Assembly (NCBI GenBank): GCA_016865955.1
Contig: VGNW01000048.1
Span: 1-12,856 of the forward strand
DNA from: Chloroflexota bacterium
GTDB lineage: Bacteria > Chloroflexota > Dehalococcoidia > SZUA-161
Direction: 5' to 3'
Length of the DNA stretch: 12,856 nucleotides
The position numbers and the translations under genes are program-made. How positions within the stretch are numbered: position 1 is the first letter of the stretch; each line of letters starts with the position of its first letter. Of this stretch, positions 6,826 to 12,856 are shown one piece after another. The notes under the pieces were generated by a model. That model searched no databases. It was given only the letters and a program-made list of their open reading frames with translations, and was not told the origin of the DNA.

Positions 6826-8013
6826 ATGCAAACGGCTTTAAACGGGATCAAGGTTTTGGAGCTTGGCGATAGAATCGCCGGGCCGTATTGCACCAAGATA
6901 TTGGCAGACTATGGTGCCGATGTTATCAAAGTTGAAACGCCAGGCTTGGGCGATCCTATTAGGTCAGTGGGCCCCTTCCCCGATGACAAACCCGAACTTG
7001 AGACCAGCGGCCTTTTTCTCTACCTGAATACCAATAAGAAAAGCATCACCCTGAATCTAAGAAGTCCCACTGGCGTGAAGATTTTCAAGGATCTGGTCAA
7101 AACAACGGATGCTGTGATAGAGAACTTTAACCAGCGGTTGATGACTTGCTTGGGCTTAGACTACGAGATTTTGAAAGACACGAACCCGCACCTTGTCATG
7201 TCTTCTATATCGAGTTTCGGGCGAACCGGTCCCTACCGCGACTATAAATCAACTGATCTAACAGTTTGGGCACTAAGTGGCATACTTTATGAGACTGGTG
7301 ATCCAGATAGGGAGCCGCTGAAAATAGGCTCCAATGAGACTGAATGCGTGGCAGGTCTGTACGGCGTGCTGACGGTATTGGCTGCGCTGTACTACCGAGA
7401 TGGGACAGGGGTCGGGCAATATGTAGACGTCTCAGCATGGGAAGCTTTCCACACCACCCAGCCGTATATGATATTAATATACTCACAATTAGGAGTAGTC
7501 AAGAAGAGAGTAGGACTTAAATGGCCTTGGGGTCTACTACCTTGCCGGGACGGCCATGTTGGGTTCTTCTTCGGAACTCAAGCGAACTGGGAATCCCTCT
7601 GTGCCCTGCTCGGGATGCCTGAGCTAAGAGATAAACCCGGGTACCAGAGTCCACTTGAGCGTGACGAACACCGTGAAGAGATAACGTCCATCATTGCTTC
7701 ATGGCTGAAAGATAGGTGCGTGGAAGAAGTTTTCCATGCTGCTCAAGAGCTCAGGCTTCCTTTGACCCCTGCGCCCGACATGAGTCAGATAATAGACATG
7801 CCGCAACATAAAACCAGAGGATATTTTGTGGATATAGATCACCCCATGGCAGGCAAACTAACCTACCCAGGGGCTCTTTTTAAGCTCAGCGAAACACCTT
7901 GGCGAGCTGGGCGCGCGCCACTGCTGGGTGAACACAACAAGGAGATTTATTGTGATCGCCTGGGTTACAGCAAGCGAGACTTAGTGAGTTTGAGAGAACA
8001 AGGCGTGATCTAA
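6826..8013 (+). CDS. Family III CoA-transferase (CaiB/BaiF/formyl-CoA transferase type), with catalytic Asp
   Basis: This 395-residue protein belongs to the family III CoA-transferases, which exchange CoA between an acyl-CoA and a free acid through an aspartyl-CoA anhydride. The N-terminus shows the family pattern (ELGDRIAGPYCTKILADYGADVIKVE), followed by LNLRSPTG, then SFGRTGPYRDY and Asp144 at the place of the catalytic Asp of formyl-CoA transferase and CaiB. Length is normal. The ATG at 6826 follows AGGTGG (6813-6818) by 7 bases; the in-frame GTG at 6820 is too close to that site. It lies 53 bases after the FAD protein and 35 bases before a paralogue. It probably activates the substrate of the cluster, or recycles CoA from its product. 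The acid and donor are not known. Confidence 0.9.
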   Translation: MQTALNGIKVLELGDRIAGPYCTKILADYGADVIKVETPGLGDPIRSVGPFPDDKPELETSGLFLYLNTNKKSITLNLRSPTGVKIFKDLVKTTDAVIENFNQRLMTCLGLDYEILKDTNPHLVMSSISSFGRTGPYRDYKSTDLTVWALSGILYETGDPDREPLKIGSNETECVAGLYGVLTVLAALYYRDGTGVGQYVDVSAWEAFHTTQPYMILIYSQLGVVKKRVGLKWPWGLLPCRDGHVGFFFGTQANWESLCALLGMPELRDKPGYQSPLERDEHREEITSIIASWLKDRCVEEVFHAAQELRLPLTPAPDMSQIIDMPQHKTRGYFVDIDHPMAGKLTYPGALFKLSETPWRAGRAPLLGEHNKEIYCDRLGYSKRDLVSLREQGVI

Positions 8014-8048
8014 TCATTTCAAAACTTGTCTAGCGAGGAGGGCGAGTC

Positions 8049-9395
8049 ATGTCACCGCTCCCACTCCAAGATGTGAGAATAGTGGATGTCTGCCAGTTTT
8101 TAGCAGGGCCCTATGCAGTTCAACTACTGGCTTCATTGGGAGCTGAGGTCATCAAAATCGAATCTATACAGCGTTTGGATAATTTGAGGCTGATGGGAGG
8201 ATACCCACAGCCGGATGGATATGAATGGTCGGCTGCATTCAATACGGTCAACGTAAACAAGTATAGCGTTACGCTCGACCTCAACCATCCTCGTGGTAAA
8301 GACATCTTCAAGAAGCTGGTGAAAGCAAGCGATGTGGTCACTAATAACTTCAGTTCCAGAGTGATGGAAAACTTGTCTCTCTCCTACGAAGTATTGAGAG
8401 GGGTTAACCCACAAATTATTATGCTTTCAATGCCTGGCTACGGCACAACTGGTCCTTGGCGTAACTATGTTGCGATGGGTCCCAATATAGAGATGCTTGC
8501 GGGTACGCCTATGGTCAGTGGGTATCCCAATGGTTCACCCATGCTCAACGGGTATATCGCGGATCCTTTTGCCAGCTTAGCTGGAGCAGTCGCTGTTATG
8601 GTTGCCTTGAAACACCGTCAACGCACGGGAAAAGGACAGCACATAGACCTTTCACATGTTGAAGCTATTACAAGCTTCAACGCCCAGCCAATAATGGACT
8701 TTGTGATGAATGGGAGGATACAGTCCAGAAGAGGTAATCGTCATCAATCAATAGCTCCTCAAGGCGTCTACAGGTGTAAGGGTGAGGATGAGTGGGTCGC
8801 AATAGCCGTATCTTCAGAGGAGGAATGGGCTAATCTTTGTGATGCCATGGGTAATCCATCCTGGGTCCGAGAACCGAGATTTTCCGACCCTATGACTCGA
8901 TACGGCAACCATGATCCATTGGATAAACTCATTGAGGCTTGGACCTGTCAGAAAGACAAGCACGAAGTAATGCAGATTCTACAAAGGGCGGGCGTAGCAG
9001 CAGCGCCAGTGCTAGCCTCTTCAGAACTTGTAAGTGACCCGCATCTAGAGCAGAGAGAGTTCATCCAAGAAGTTACTCATCCTGTGACGGGAACCTATAA
9101 GCAGCAGGGCTTCCCTGTGAGATTCTCCAAGACCCCGGTTCGCATCGGGATGCCAGCGCCAACACTTGGACAGCACAATGAATACGTATTCACGAAGCTC
9201 CTAGGAATGACAATAGAGGAACTCAGACAACTAGCCGAAGATAAGGTAATTGGGACAAAGCCACTCGGATGGCCTTACAGCGAGGAGGCTGGTGAGCAGG
9301 ACAAGAGGCTCCTCGTTGGTGATCAGGGCTCTGGCGTTAGAGAGGCTCTGGAGAAACGAAAAGGCATTGAGGAAGAGGAGAATACTACCAAATAG
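8049..9395 (+). CDS. Family III CoA-transferase paralogue lacking the canonical catalytic Asp
   Basis: This 448-residue protein is a second family III CoA-transferase. It keeps the N-terminal pattern (QFLAGPYAVQLLASLGAEVIKIES) and the segment ADPFASLAGAVAVMVAL. At the residue that aligns with Asp144 of the preceding gene it has Gly144, in AMGPNIEMLAG, with Glu148 close by. I recall a GPxIE variant of this segment in other family members, so the change may mark a subfamily and need not mean inactivity. The last 45-50 residues after DKVIG form a charged tail, beyond the usual length of about 400. AGGAGG at 8036-8041 with 7-base spacing supports the ATG. Adjacent paralogues form two-subunit transferases in BbsEF (benzylsuccinate) and SmtAB (malate), so a heteromer with the upstream protein is a reasonable inference; two separate enzymes are also possible. 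Confidence 0.88.
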   Translation: MSPLPLQDVRIVDVCQFLAGPYAVQLLASLGAEVIKIESIQRLDNLRLMGGYPQPDGYEWSAAFNTVNVNKYSVTLDLNHPRGKDIFKKLVKASDVVTNNFSSRVMENLSLSYEVLRGVNPQIIMLSMPGYGTTGPWRNYVAMGPNIEMLAGTPMVSGYPNGSPMLNGYIADPFASLAGAVAVMVALKHRQRTGKGQHIDLSHVEAITSFNAQPIMDFVMNGRIQSRRGNRHQSIAPQGVYRCKGEDEWVAIAVSSEEEWANLCDAMGNPSWVREPRFSDPMTRYGNHDPLDKLIEAWTCQKDKHEVMQILQRAGVAAAPVLASSELVSDPHLEQREFIQEVTHPVTGTYKQQGFPVRFSKTPVRIGMPAPTLGQHNEYVFTKLLGMTIEELRQLAEDKVIGTKPLGWPYSEEAGEQDKRLLVGDQGSGVREALEKRKGIEEEENTTK

Positions 9396-9578
9396 GGATA
9401 CTTATGAGCCGAAGCTTAGCCTAGCTCTAGACCTCAAGGAGACCGAGTTGTTATAACTGTATGCCGCGCTGCGAAGCGGTAGATTGGACATCTGGCAGGT
9501 ATACTTGTCGGTCTTGATCCAAACAATGCTCTGATTATGCCAGATTCCTGGTGTTGAGAGCTATTGGAGGGAAGTATC

Positions 9579-10259
9579 GTGTCCGGAATAGAGAGATTCC
9601 TGAAATGCACTGAAATTATTGACTGTGATTCAGATGCCATTAAAGAAAAGGCACTGGAGGTGACCACAGGTCTGAAGACAGACAAGGAGAAAGCTGTAGC
9701 CCTTTATTACTTTGTGCGTGACAAGATAAAACACAATGCCTACATACAACTGTATGACCCTATCCGCTATAAAGCGAGTTCAACCCTTAAAGCAGGCGAT
9801 GGCATGTGTCAAAATAAAGCGATTCTTCTTGTCGCCTTGGCACGAGCCGTAGGAATCCCGGCCCGCCTTGGGCTCGTTGATGTCGAGGACTATCAGTTAT
9901 CTGAGAGCTTCAAACAGATGATAGGTGGTGTGAACACAATGCCATTACACGGTTTTGCAGAGTTATACATAGACGGCAGATGGGTTCATGCAAGTCCTGC
10001 CTATGATTTGGCGACTTGTCAAAAGAAAGGGTTCATCCCCGTGGAGTTCGATGGTGTTAACGATGCAAAGGACTCTGAGTATACGAAAGCCGGCCAACTG
10101 CACATGAAGCACATAAAATATCATGGCCCTTATGAGGACTTACCTCTCGACGAGATATACAACTACTATCGAGAATGGATTGCTAGGATGGGGAAGGTTT
10201 GGGATGATTTCAAGGGAGCCTCAGAGGATATTAGAAAACGCAAGTCACGAGACGGATAG
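9579..10259 (+). CDS. Transglutaminase-like superfamily protein (papain-like Cys-His-Asp fold)
   Basis: This 226-residue protein has the transglutaminase-like core. The Cys helix is GDGMCQNKAILLVALARAVG with Cys77, followed by IPARL; the His strand is LHGFAELYIDG with His124; and the third residue is probably Asp143 in SPAYD. The position that often carries Asp (as in VDPT) is Ser here. Bacterial members are proteases, amidases or ligases, often unstudied. No signal peptide is visible, so it is cytoplasmic, in contrast to many secreted relatives. The start is GTG at 9579, with GGAGGG (9566-9571) 7 bases upstream; an in-frame TTG at 9564 overlaps that site. It lies 183 bases after the CoA-transferase and 56 bases before the next gene. 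It might cleave or form an amide or thioester bond in the pathway, but no substrate can be inferred. Confidence 0.82.
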   Translation: MSGIERFLKCTEIIDCDSDAIKEKALEVTTGLKTDKEKAVALYYFVRDKIKHNAYIQLYDPIRYKASSTLKAGDGMCQNKAILLVALARAVGIPARLGLVDVEDYQLSESFKQMIGGVNTMPLHGFAELYIDGRWVHASPAYDLATCQKKGFIPVEFDGVNDAKDSEYTKAGQLHMKHIKYHGPYEDLPLDEIYNYYREWIARMGKVWDDFKGASEDIRKRKSRDG

Positions 10260-10315
10260 TTGCTGAACCCATAGCTTTGTCGCTTGAAACATGACCGAGA
10301 AAGGATGGCCCGACA

Positions 10316-11464
10316 ATGTCAGCATTCAGTTTCAGTGAGGAACAGGAAATGCTACGGGTGGAGGCTAGGAAATTTGCCAAGAAGGAACTCGCCCCTGGGG
10401 CGCTGGAACGACTTAAGATGGGGCCAATGGAGCTTCATGAGGCTATGAAGCCGCTTGACAAGAAGATAGTCGAAATTGGGTGGTCGGCCCTTAATGCGCC
10501 TGCCAAGTACGGCGGGCACCCGATTGATGCTGTGTCTATGGGCGTCATTTTCGAGGAGTGCGCCAAAGTGGACCCATATGTAGAAACTGTTGGAGCCATG
10601 CAAGCAACAACCGCTCTATTGGAGACTTTGCCTGAGGATGTGCAAGATGAGTGGTTTCCACGTTTGATTAGACGTGAAACCAAGCACGCTTTTGGTTTTA
10701 CCGAGGCTCAAGCAGGCTCGGATGCAGCCAATGTTCAGACTAGAGCTGTAAGGGATGGAGACGACTACATCATCACTGGCGAAAAGTTCCCCATTCCCTT
10801 TGCCATGGTAGCCGATGTAGCCTCTATATCAGTCAGAACAGACCCTAAAGCCGGATTCAAAGGCGTGAGCATGTTCTGGGTGCCTCTGCGTCTCCCAGGC
10901 ATAAGCATAAGACCTCTTCCCTGGATGGGCAATCCAAATTTGGTGCCGAGCGTAGCGAGCTTCGAAGGAGTGCGAGTGCCCGCAAGGTATTGTGAGGGTG
11001 GAGAAGGCCAGGGTTTCTATATGGTTGTAAACACTCTGGACTGGTTGCGTGTCATAACAGCATTGACATGCCTGTGCAGAGCACAAGCCTCTATTGAGGA
11101 TGCCATAGCTTGGGCTAAGGAGCGCATAGTCTTTGGCCAGCCCATATATAAGTATCAGGGAGTATCTTTCATCATTGCCGAGCATGCTACTATGCTTGAA
11201 GCAACGAGATTATTGTGTTATAGGGTCTTGTCGCTCAAAGACCAGGGACTTCCGTATATGACCGAGTGCTCCATGGCGAAATGGTTGAGCGTTGAAGTAT
11301 CAATCCAGGCTATCAAGGACTGCATGGCAATATTGGGACATCCTGCCTACAGTACAGAGCACCCCGTTTCACAACGTCTCAGAGACGTTGTCGGCTTTCA
11401 GATGGGAGATGGCACACCACAAATGCAGAAAATGATTATAGCGAGGATGCTGATCGGGAAATAG
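10316..11464 (+). CDS. Acyl-CoA dehydrogenase with Asp at the catalytic Glu position
   Basis: This 382-residue acyl-CoA dehydrogenase has the full domain order: helical N-domain, mid-domain with FGFTEAQAGSDAAN (close to the family TEPxAGSD), ITGEKFPIPFA, GEGQGFYMVV, and a C-terminal bundle with AKERIVFGQPIYKYQG. The motif that is normally YEGT reads GDGT, placing Asp365 where the base Glu sits in short- and medium-chain enzymes. The helix-G Glu of isovaleryl-CoA type enzymes is also absent (LDWLR). Asp can act as a base, and cyclic enoyl-CoA dehydrogenases of benzoate-type pathways are known to use Asp residues, so an alicyclic or branched substrate is possible. FAD is expected to be passed to an electron transfer flavoprotein, none of which is encoded here. 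AAAGGA lies about 11 bases before the ATG, a rather long spacing. Confidence 0.9.
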   Translation: MSAFSFSEEQEMLRVEARKFAKKELAPGALERLKMGPMELHEAMKPLDKKIVEIGWSALNAPAKYGGHPIDAVSMGVIFEECAKVDPYVETVGAMQATTALLETLPEDVQDEWFPRLIRRETKHAFGFTEAQAGSDAANVQTRAVRDGDDYIITGEKFPIPFAMVADVASISVRTDPKAGFKGVSMFWVPLRLPGISIRPLPWMGNPNLVPSVASFEGVRVPARYCEGGEGQGFYMVVNTLDWLRVITALTCLCRAQASIEDAIAWAKERIVFGQPIYKYQGVSFIIAEHATMLEATRLLCYRVLSLKDQGLPYMTECSMAKWLSVEVSIQAIKDCMAILGHPAYSTEHPVSQRLRDVVGFQMGDGTPQMQKMIIARMLIGK

Positions 11465-11547
11465 GACATGGGGTCCGGAATAAATACCTCTGGATACACG
11501 AATTACCTGGAACAGTCTGAGTTGCTGGGCTGTGATCAGAAGATAAC

Positions 11548-11573
11548 AACCACTCTACAAGGAGAGAGTGGTT
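11548..11573 (+). terminator. Hairpin downstream of the last + strand cluster gene, possible terminator
   Basis: AACCACTCT (11548-11556) and AGAGTGGTT (11565-11573) form a perfect 9-bp stem with an 8-base loop, 84 bases after the acyl-CoA dehydrogenase stop. The bases after it are T-rich but interrupted (ATATGATTTATTTCG). It lies between convergent genes, where a terminator is expected. On the minus strand no T-run follows, so it would work mainly for + strand transcripts. Confidence 0.55.
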
Positions 11574-11684
11574 ATATGATTTATTTCGTATCCATTTGAC
11601 CCGGGCCGTGAGAATCAGTCGAGATATGATGCTAGACTTGGATCAACCAAGACATTAGTTGCATTCTAGCTTGCTTACGCTCCA

Positions 11685-12473
11685 TTATTCTCCCTGTGAG
11701 GTAGCTTTTCTCTTACTAACGAATGCTCTTAATTTTTCTTGGGCGTATTCTGTTTCAAGGCATAATGCCTGTGCTTCAGCTCCAGCCTTCAACTCCGAAT
11801 CCAGATCGGTTGAGAATGCTCGATAAATGGCGGCCTTTGCTTTTTTCATTGCAAATGGCGAAAAAGCAGCGAGCTTAGATGCCAACTCCATAGTGGCAGC
11901 TTCCAGATGGTCATGAGGAACTACTTTATTTGCCAGCCCTATGCGTTCGGCTGTATGTGCATCTATCGGGTCACCGGTAAAGATGAGCTCACATGTTTTA
12001 GCAAGACCGACCAGTCGAGGCAGGAAATAAGCTCCTCCAAAATCCGGAACAAACCCGACTTTAATGAATATTTCTCCGAATGTTGCTTTCTCTGATACTA
12101 TTCTAATATCACAGGCGCAAGCAATGTCACAACCTGCACCCAGAGCGGGGCCATTTATTGAACCGATCAGCGGTATCTCTAGAATCCGCAGCTTACTGGC
12201 AACCCGCACTGAATGCCGAAGCGCCTTTATCCTTGTCTCTCTATCCTTTGCAGTAACTGCAGGGTGAGTTTCAAGATCACCTCCAGCGCTGAAGGCAGCC
12301 CCCGCACCGGTAATGATTAGCACCCTCACTTCATCATTCTTTATTATTTCATCAATTGCATCGCAAATCTCGTCACAAAGCCGATGGCTGAGAGCATTCT
12401 TTTTTTTAGGTCGGTTTAACGTCAGAGTCGCAATACCATTTTCAATCTTTAGAATGACCTCTTCGTATTCCAC
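11685..12473 (-). CDS. Enoyl-CoA hydratase/isomerase (crotonase) family protein, PaaG-like
   Basis: This 262-residue crotonase has the usual length. The two oxyanion-hole segments are visible: AAFSAGGDL (59-67) and NGPALGAGCD (107-116). In classical enoyl-CoA hydratase the two catalytic Glu residues lie in GGCE and QPE; here the first is Asp116 and the second position is Phe, within TFGEIFIKVG. Instead Asp144 in VPDFGGAYFLPRLVG matches the pattern GLxPDxGGTxxLPRLVG of PaaG-type isomerases, whose Asp in this motif is catalytic. A double-bond isomerase is therefore more likely than a simple hydratase. The start is GTG, preceded by AAGGAG on the minus strand (12480-12485) with 6-base spacing. 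It is convergent with the main cluster and probably has its own promoter, but it would fit the same CoA-thioester chemistry. Confidence 0.9.
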   Translation of the reverse strand: MEYEEVILKIENGIATLTLNRPKKKNALSHRLCDEICDAIDEIIKNDEVRVLIITGAGAAFSAGGDLETHPAVTAKDRETRIKALRHSVRVASKLRILEIPLIGSINGPALGAGCDIACACDIRIVSEKATFGEIFIKVGFVPDFGGAYFLPRLVGLAKTCELIFTGDPIDAHTAERIGLANKVVPHDHLEAATMELASKLAAFSPFAMKKAKAAIYRAFSTDLDSELKAGAEAQALCLETEYAQEKLRAFVSKRKATSQGE

Positions 12474-12518
12474 TGCTTTCTCCTTCCTGAGCTACATTCG
12501 CCCTCATCCCACAAAGAC

Positions 12519-12597
12519 ATCTTGGGCATTTCAGATGCGCGGTGATTGCAACCCACGCAAGGCATTCTCTGCCTATCCCGATGGCAGATGTCGCAAA
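12519..12597 (-). pseudogene. Possible remnant of a Cys-rich zinc-ribbon gene, frameshifted
   Basis: On the minus strand, one frame reads CDICHRD followed by MPCVGCNHR. Near 12540 the adjacent frame continues with AHLKCPRCLCGMRANVAQ. Joined by a single frameshift, these give CxxC, CxxC and CPRC in regular spacing, like a small zinc-binding protein. A stop codon (TAG) precedes the first motif by two codons and no start codon lies between. It may be a decayed gene, a sequencing error in a small gene, or coincidence; it overlaps nothing else except the crotonase leader. Confidence 0.25.
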
Positions 12598-12625
12598 AGT
12601 TCTATAAGTCATGGCTTCTTGGATG

Positions 12626-12653
12626 AAAGAACGCTTTCAACGTTCCGTTCTTT
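12626..12653. repeat. 8-bp inverted repeat in the predicted crotonase leader
   Basis: AAAGAACG (12626-12633) and CGTTCTTT (12646-12653) are perfect inverted copies with a 12-base loop that contains the palindrome AACGTT. If the minus-strand promoter at 12698-12726 is used, this hairpin lies about 40-65 bases into a leader of more than 200 bases. It may be a leader structure or a protein-binding site. Confidence 0.4.
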
Positions 12654-12697
12654 GATTAGCTCGATGATGGGATGGCGAATACCCCAACGCAAGATAA

Positions 12698-12726
12698 ATA
12701 GTAGCGTATGGTTTTAGCGGAGTCAA
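12698..12726 (-). promoter_or_regulatory. Candidate promoter of the crotonase gene
   Basis: On the minus strand TTGACT (12721-12726, 5 of 6) is followed after 17 bases by TACTAT (12698-12703, 4 of 6). Transcription would start near 12691, leaving a leader of roughly 218 bases before the GTG at 12473. A closer promoter was not seen but cannot be excluded. Confidence 0.4.
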
Positions 12727-12779
12727 TACGACGTGGGGTAGTTGTTAACTGACAAGGCTTTAGTAAACGTACATTACAA

Positions 12780-12809
12780 TTGACAGTACGCAGCTTCAGC
12801 TGCTATACT
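12780..12809 (+). promoter_or_regulatory. Strong promoter of the gene at the window's right edge, with a palindrome in the spacer
   Basis: TTGACA (12780-12785, 6 of 6) and TATACT (12804-12809, 5 of 6) are 18 bases apart, and TG at 12801-12802 gives an extended -10. The perfect palindrome GCAGCT-TC-AGCTGC (12790-12803) fills most of the spacer. Dyads in this place are typical of operators, including those of MerR-type activators, whose promoters have spacers of 19-20 bases. Transcription would start near 12816, shortly before the start codon at 12849. Confidence 0.6.
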
Positions 12810-12848
12810 ACCTTCTAGCTAATTAAGCTGGTAGAAAAGGAGGAATGA

Positions 12849-12856
12849 ATGGCCGG
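12849..12856 (+). CDS. Start of a further gene, cut by the window edge
   Basis: AAGGAGG (12837-12843) is followed after 5 bases by ATG at 12849, and a strong promoter lies upstream. Only the first codons (Met-Ala) are inside the window, so the product cannot be named. An ATG at 12845 is just 1 base from the ribosome binding site and is less likely. Confidence 0.5.

Larger units (their letters stand above)
12486..12848. other. Divergent intergenic region with promoters in both directions
   Basis: This stretch of about 360 bases separates the minus-strand crotonase from a + strand gene that starts at the window edge. It contains a candidate promoter for each direction, an inverted repeat in the would-be crotonase leader, a palindrome inside the + strand promoter, and a short Cys-rich reading frame on the minus strand that appears broken. 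I see no convincing intact gene in it. Confidence 0.6.

Noticed and set aside
9450..9457. Palindrome GTTATAAC containing a TATAAC -10-like element before the transglutaminase-like gene
   Set aside because: No -35 element lies at a suitable distance and an 8-base palindrome is expected by chance, so neither a promoter nor an operator was called.
9464..9479. CCGC-N8-GCGG stem as a terminator after the second CoA-transferase
   Set aside because: A 4-bp stem without a T-run is not convincing.
12313..12717. Open frame of 134 codons on the + strand
   Set aside because: Its first half is the antisense of the crotonase N-terminus. The rest has no recognisable motif, and no ribosome binding site precedes it.
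1..12856. Mobile element, CRISPR array, tRNA or rRNA
   Set aside because: No transposase-like frame, terminal inverted repeats, regularly spaced long repeats or recognisable RNA gene was seen by eye; a covariance-model search would be needed to exclude small RNAs.

Overview
The window looks like a bacterial chromosome segment of moderate GC, with compact gene spacing and strong AGGAGG-type ribosome binding sites. Its content is typical of strictly anaerobic or sediment bacteria that live on CoA-linked catabolism. Two acyl-CoA dehydrogenase homologues, two family III CoA-transferases, a PaaG-like crotonase, a 2x[4Fe-4S] ferredoxin and a soluble PAS kinase together bring Dehalococcoidia (Chloroflexota) to mind; Desulfobacterota is the main alternative. 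This assignment is inference from gene content, as there is no rRNA or marker gene here. No mobile element, CRISPR array, tRNA or rRNA was seen.

Layout. 30-1991 (+): a single polypeptide joining a soluble PAS sensor histidine kinase to a complete OmpR/PhoB-type response regulator. 1992-2225: a regulatory region with four exact-period 11-bp direct repeats of GTCA, two possible promoters and an inverted repeat next to the ribosome binding site. 2226-5047 (+): acyl-CoA dehydrogenase homologue, small Cys-rich zinc-ribbon-like protein, and nitronate monooxygenase-family FMN protein. 5048-5285: a gap with internal promoters. 5286-9395 (+): ferredoxin, tightly coupled FAD oxidoreductase of the phytoene-desaturase type, then two consecutive family III CoA-transferases. 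9579-11464 (+): transglutaminase-like protein and a second acyl-CoA dehydrogenase homologue, followed by a hairpin that may end the transcript. 11685-12473 (-): convergent PaaG-like enoyl-CoA hydratase/isomerase. 12486-12848: a divergent regulatory region. The last 8 bases are the start of a further + strand gene.

How the genes may work together. The CoA-transferases would load a carboxylic acid onto CoA, the dehydrogenase homologues and the crotonase would modify the acyl chain or ring, and the ferredoxin plus FAD protein would move electrons. The substrate cannot be read from the sequence. Several enzymes depart from the family catalytic pattern: Arg in place of the catalytic Glu in the first dehydrogenase homologue, Asp in place of Glu in the second, and Gly in place of the catalytic Asp in the second CoA-transferase. 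This makes the cluster a candidate for an uncharacterised CoA-dependent pathway. The fused sensor-regulator directly upstream, together with a tandem repeat array of the type OmpR-family regulators bind, offers a ready hypothesis for its control.
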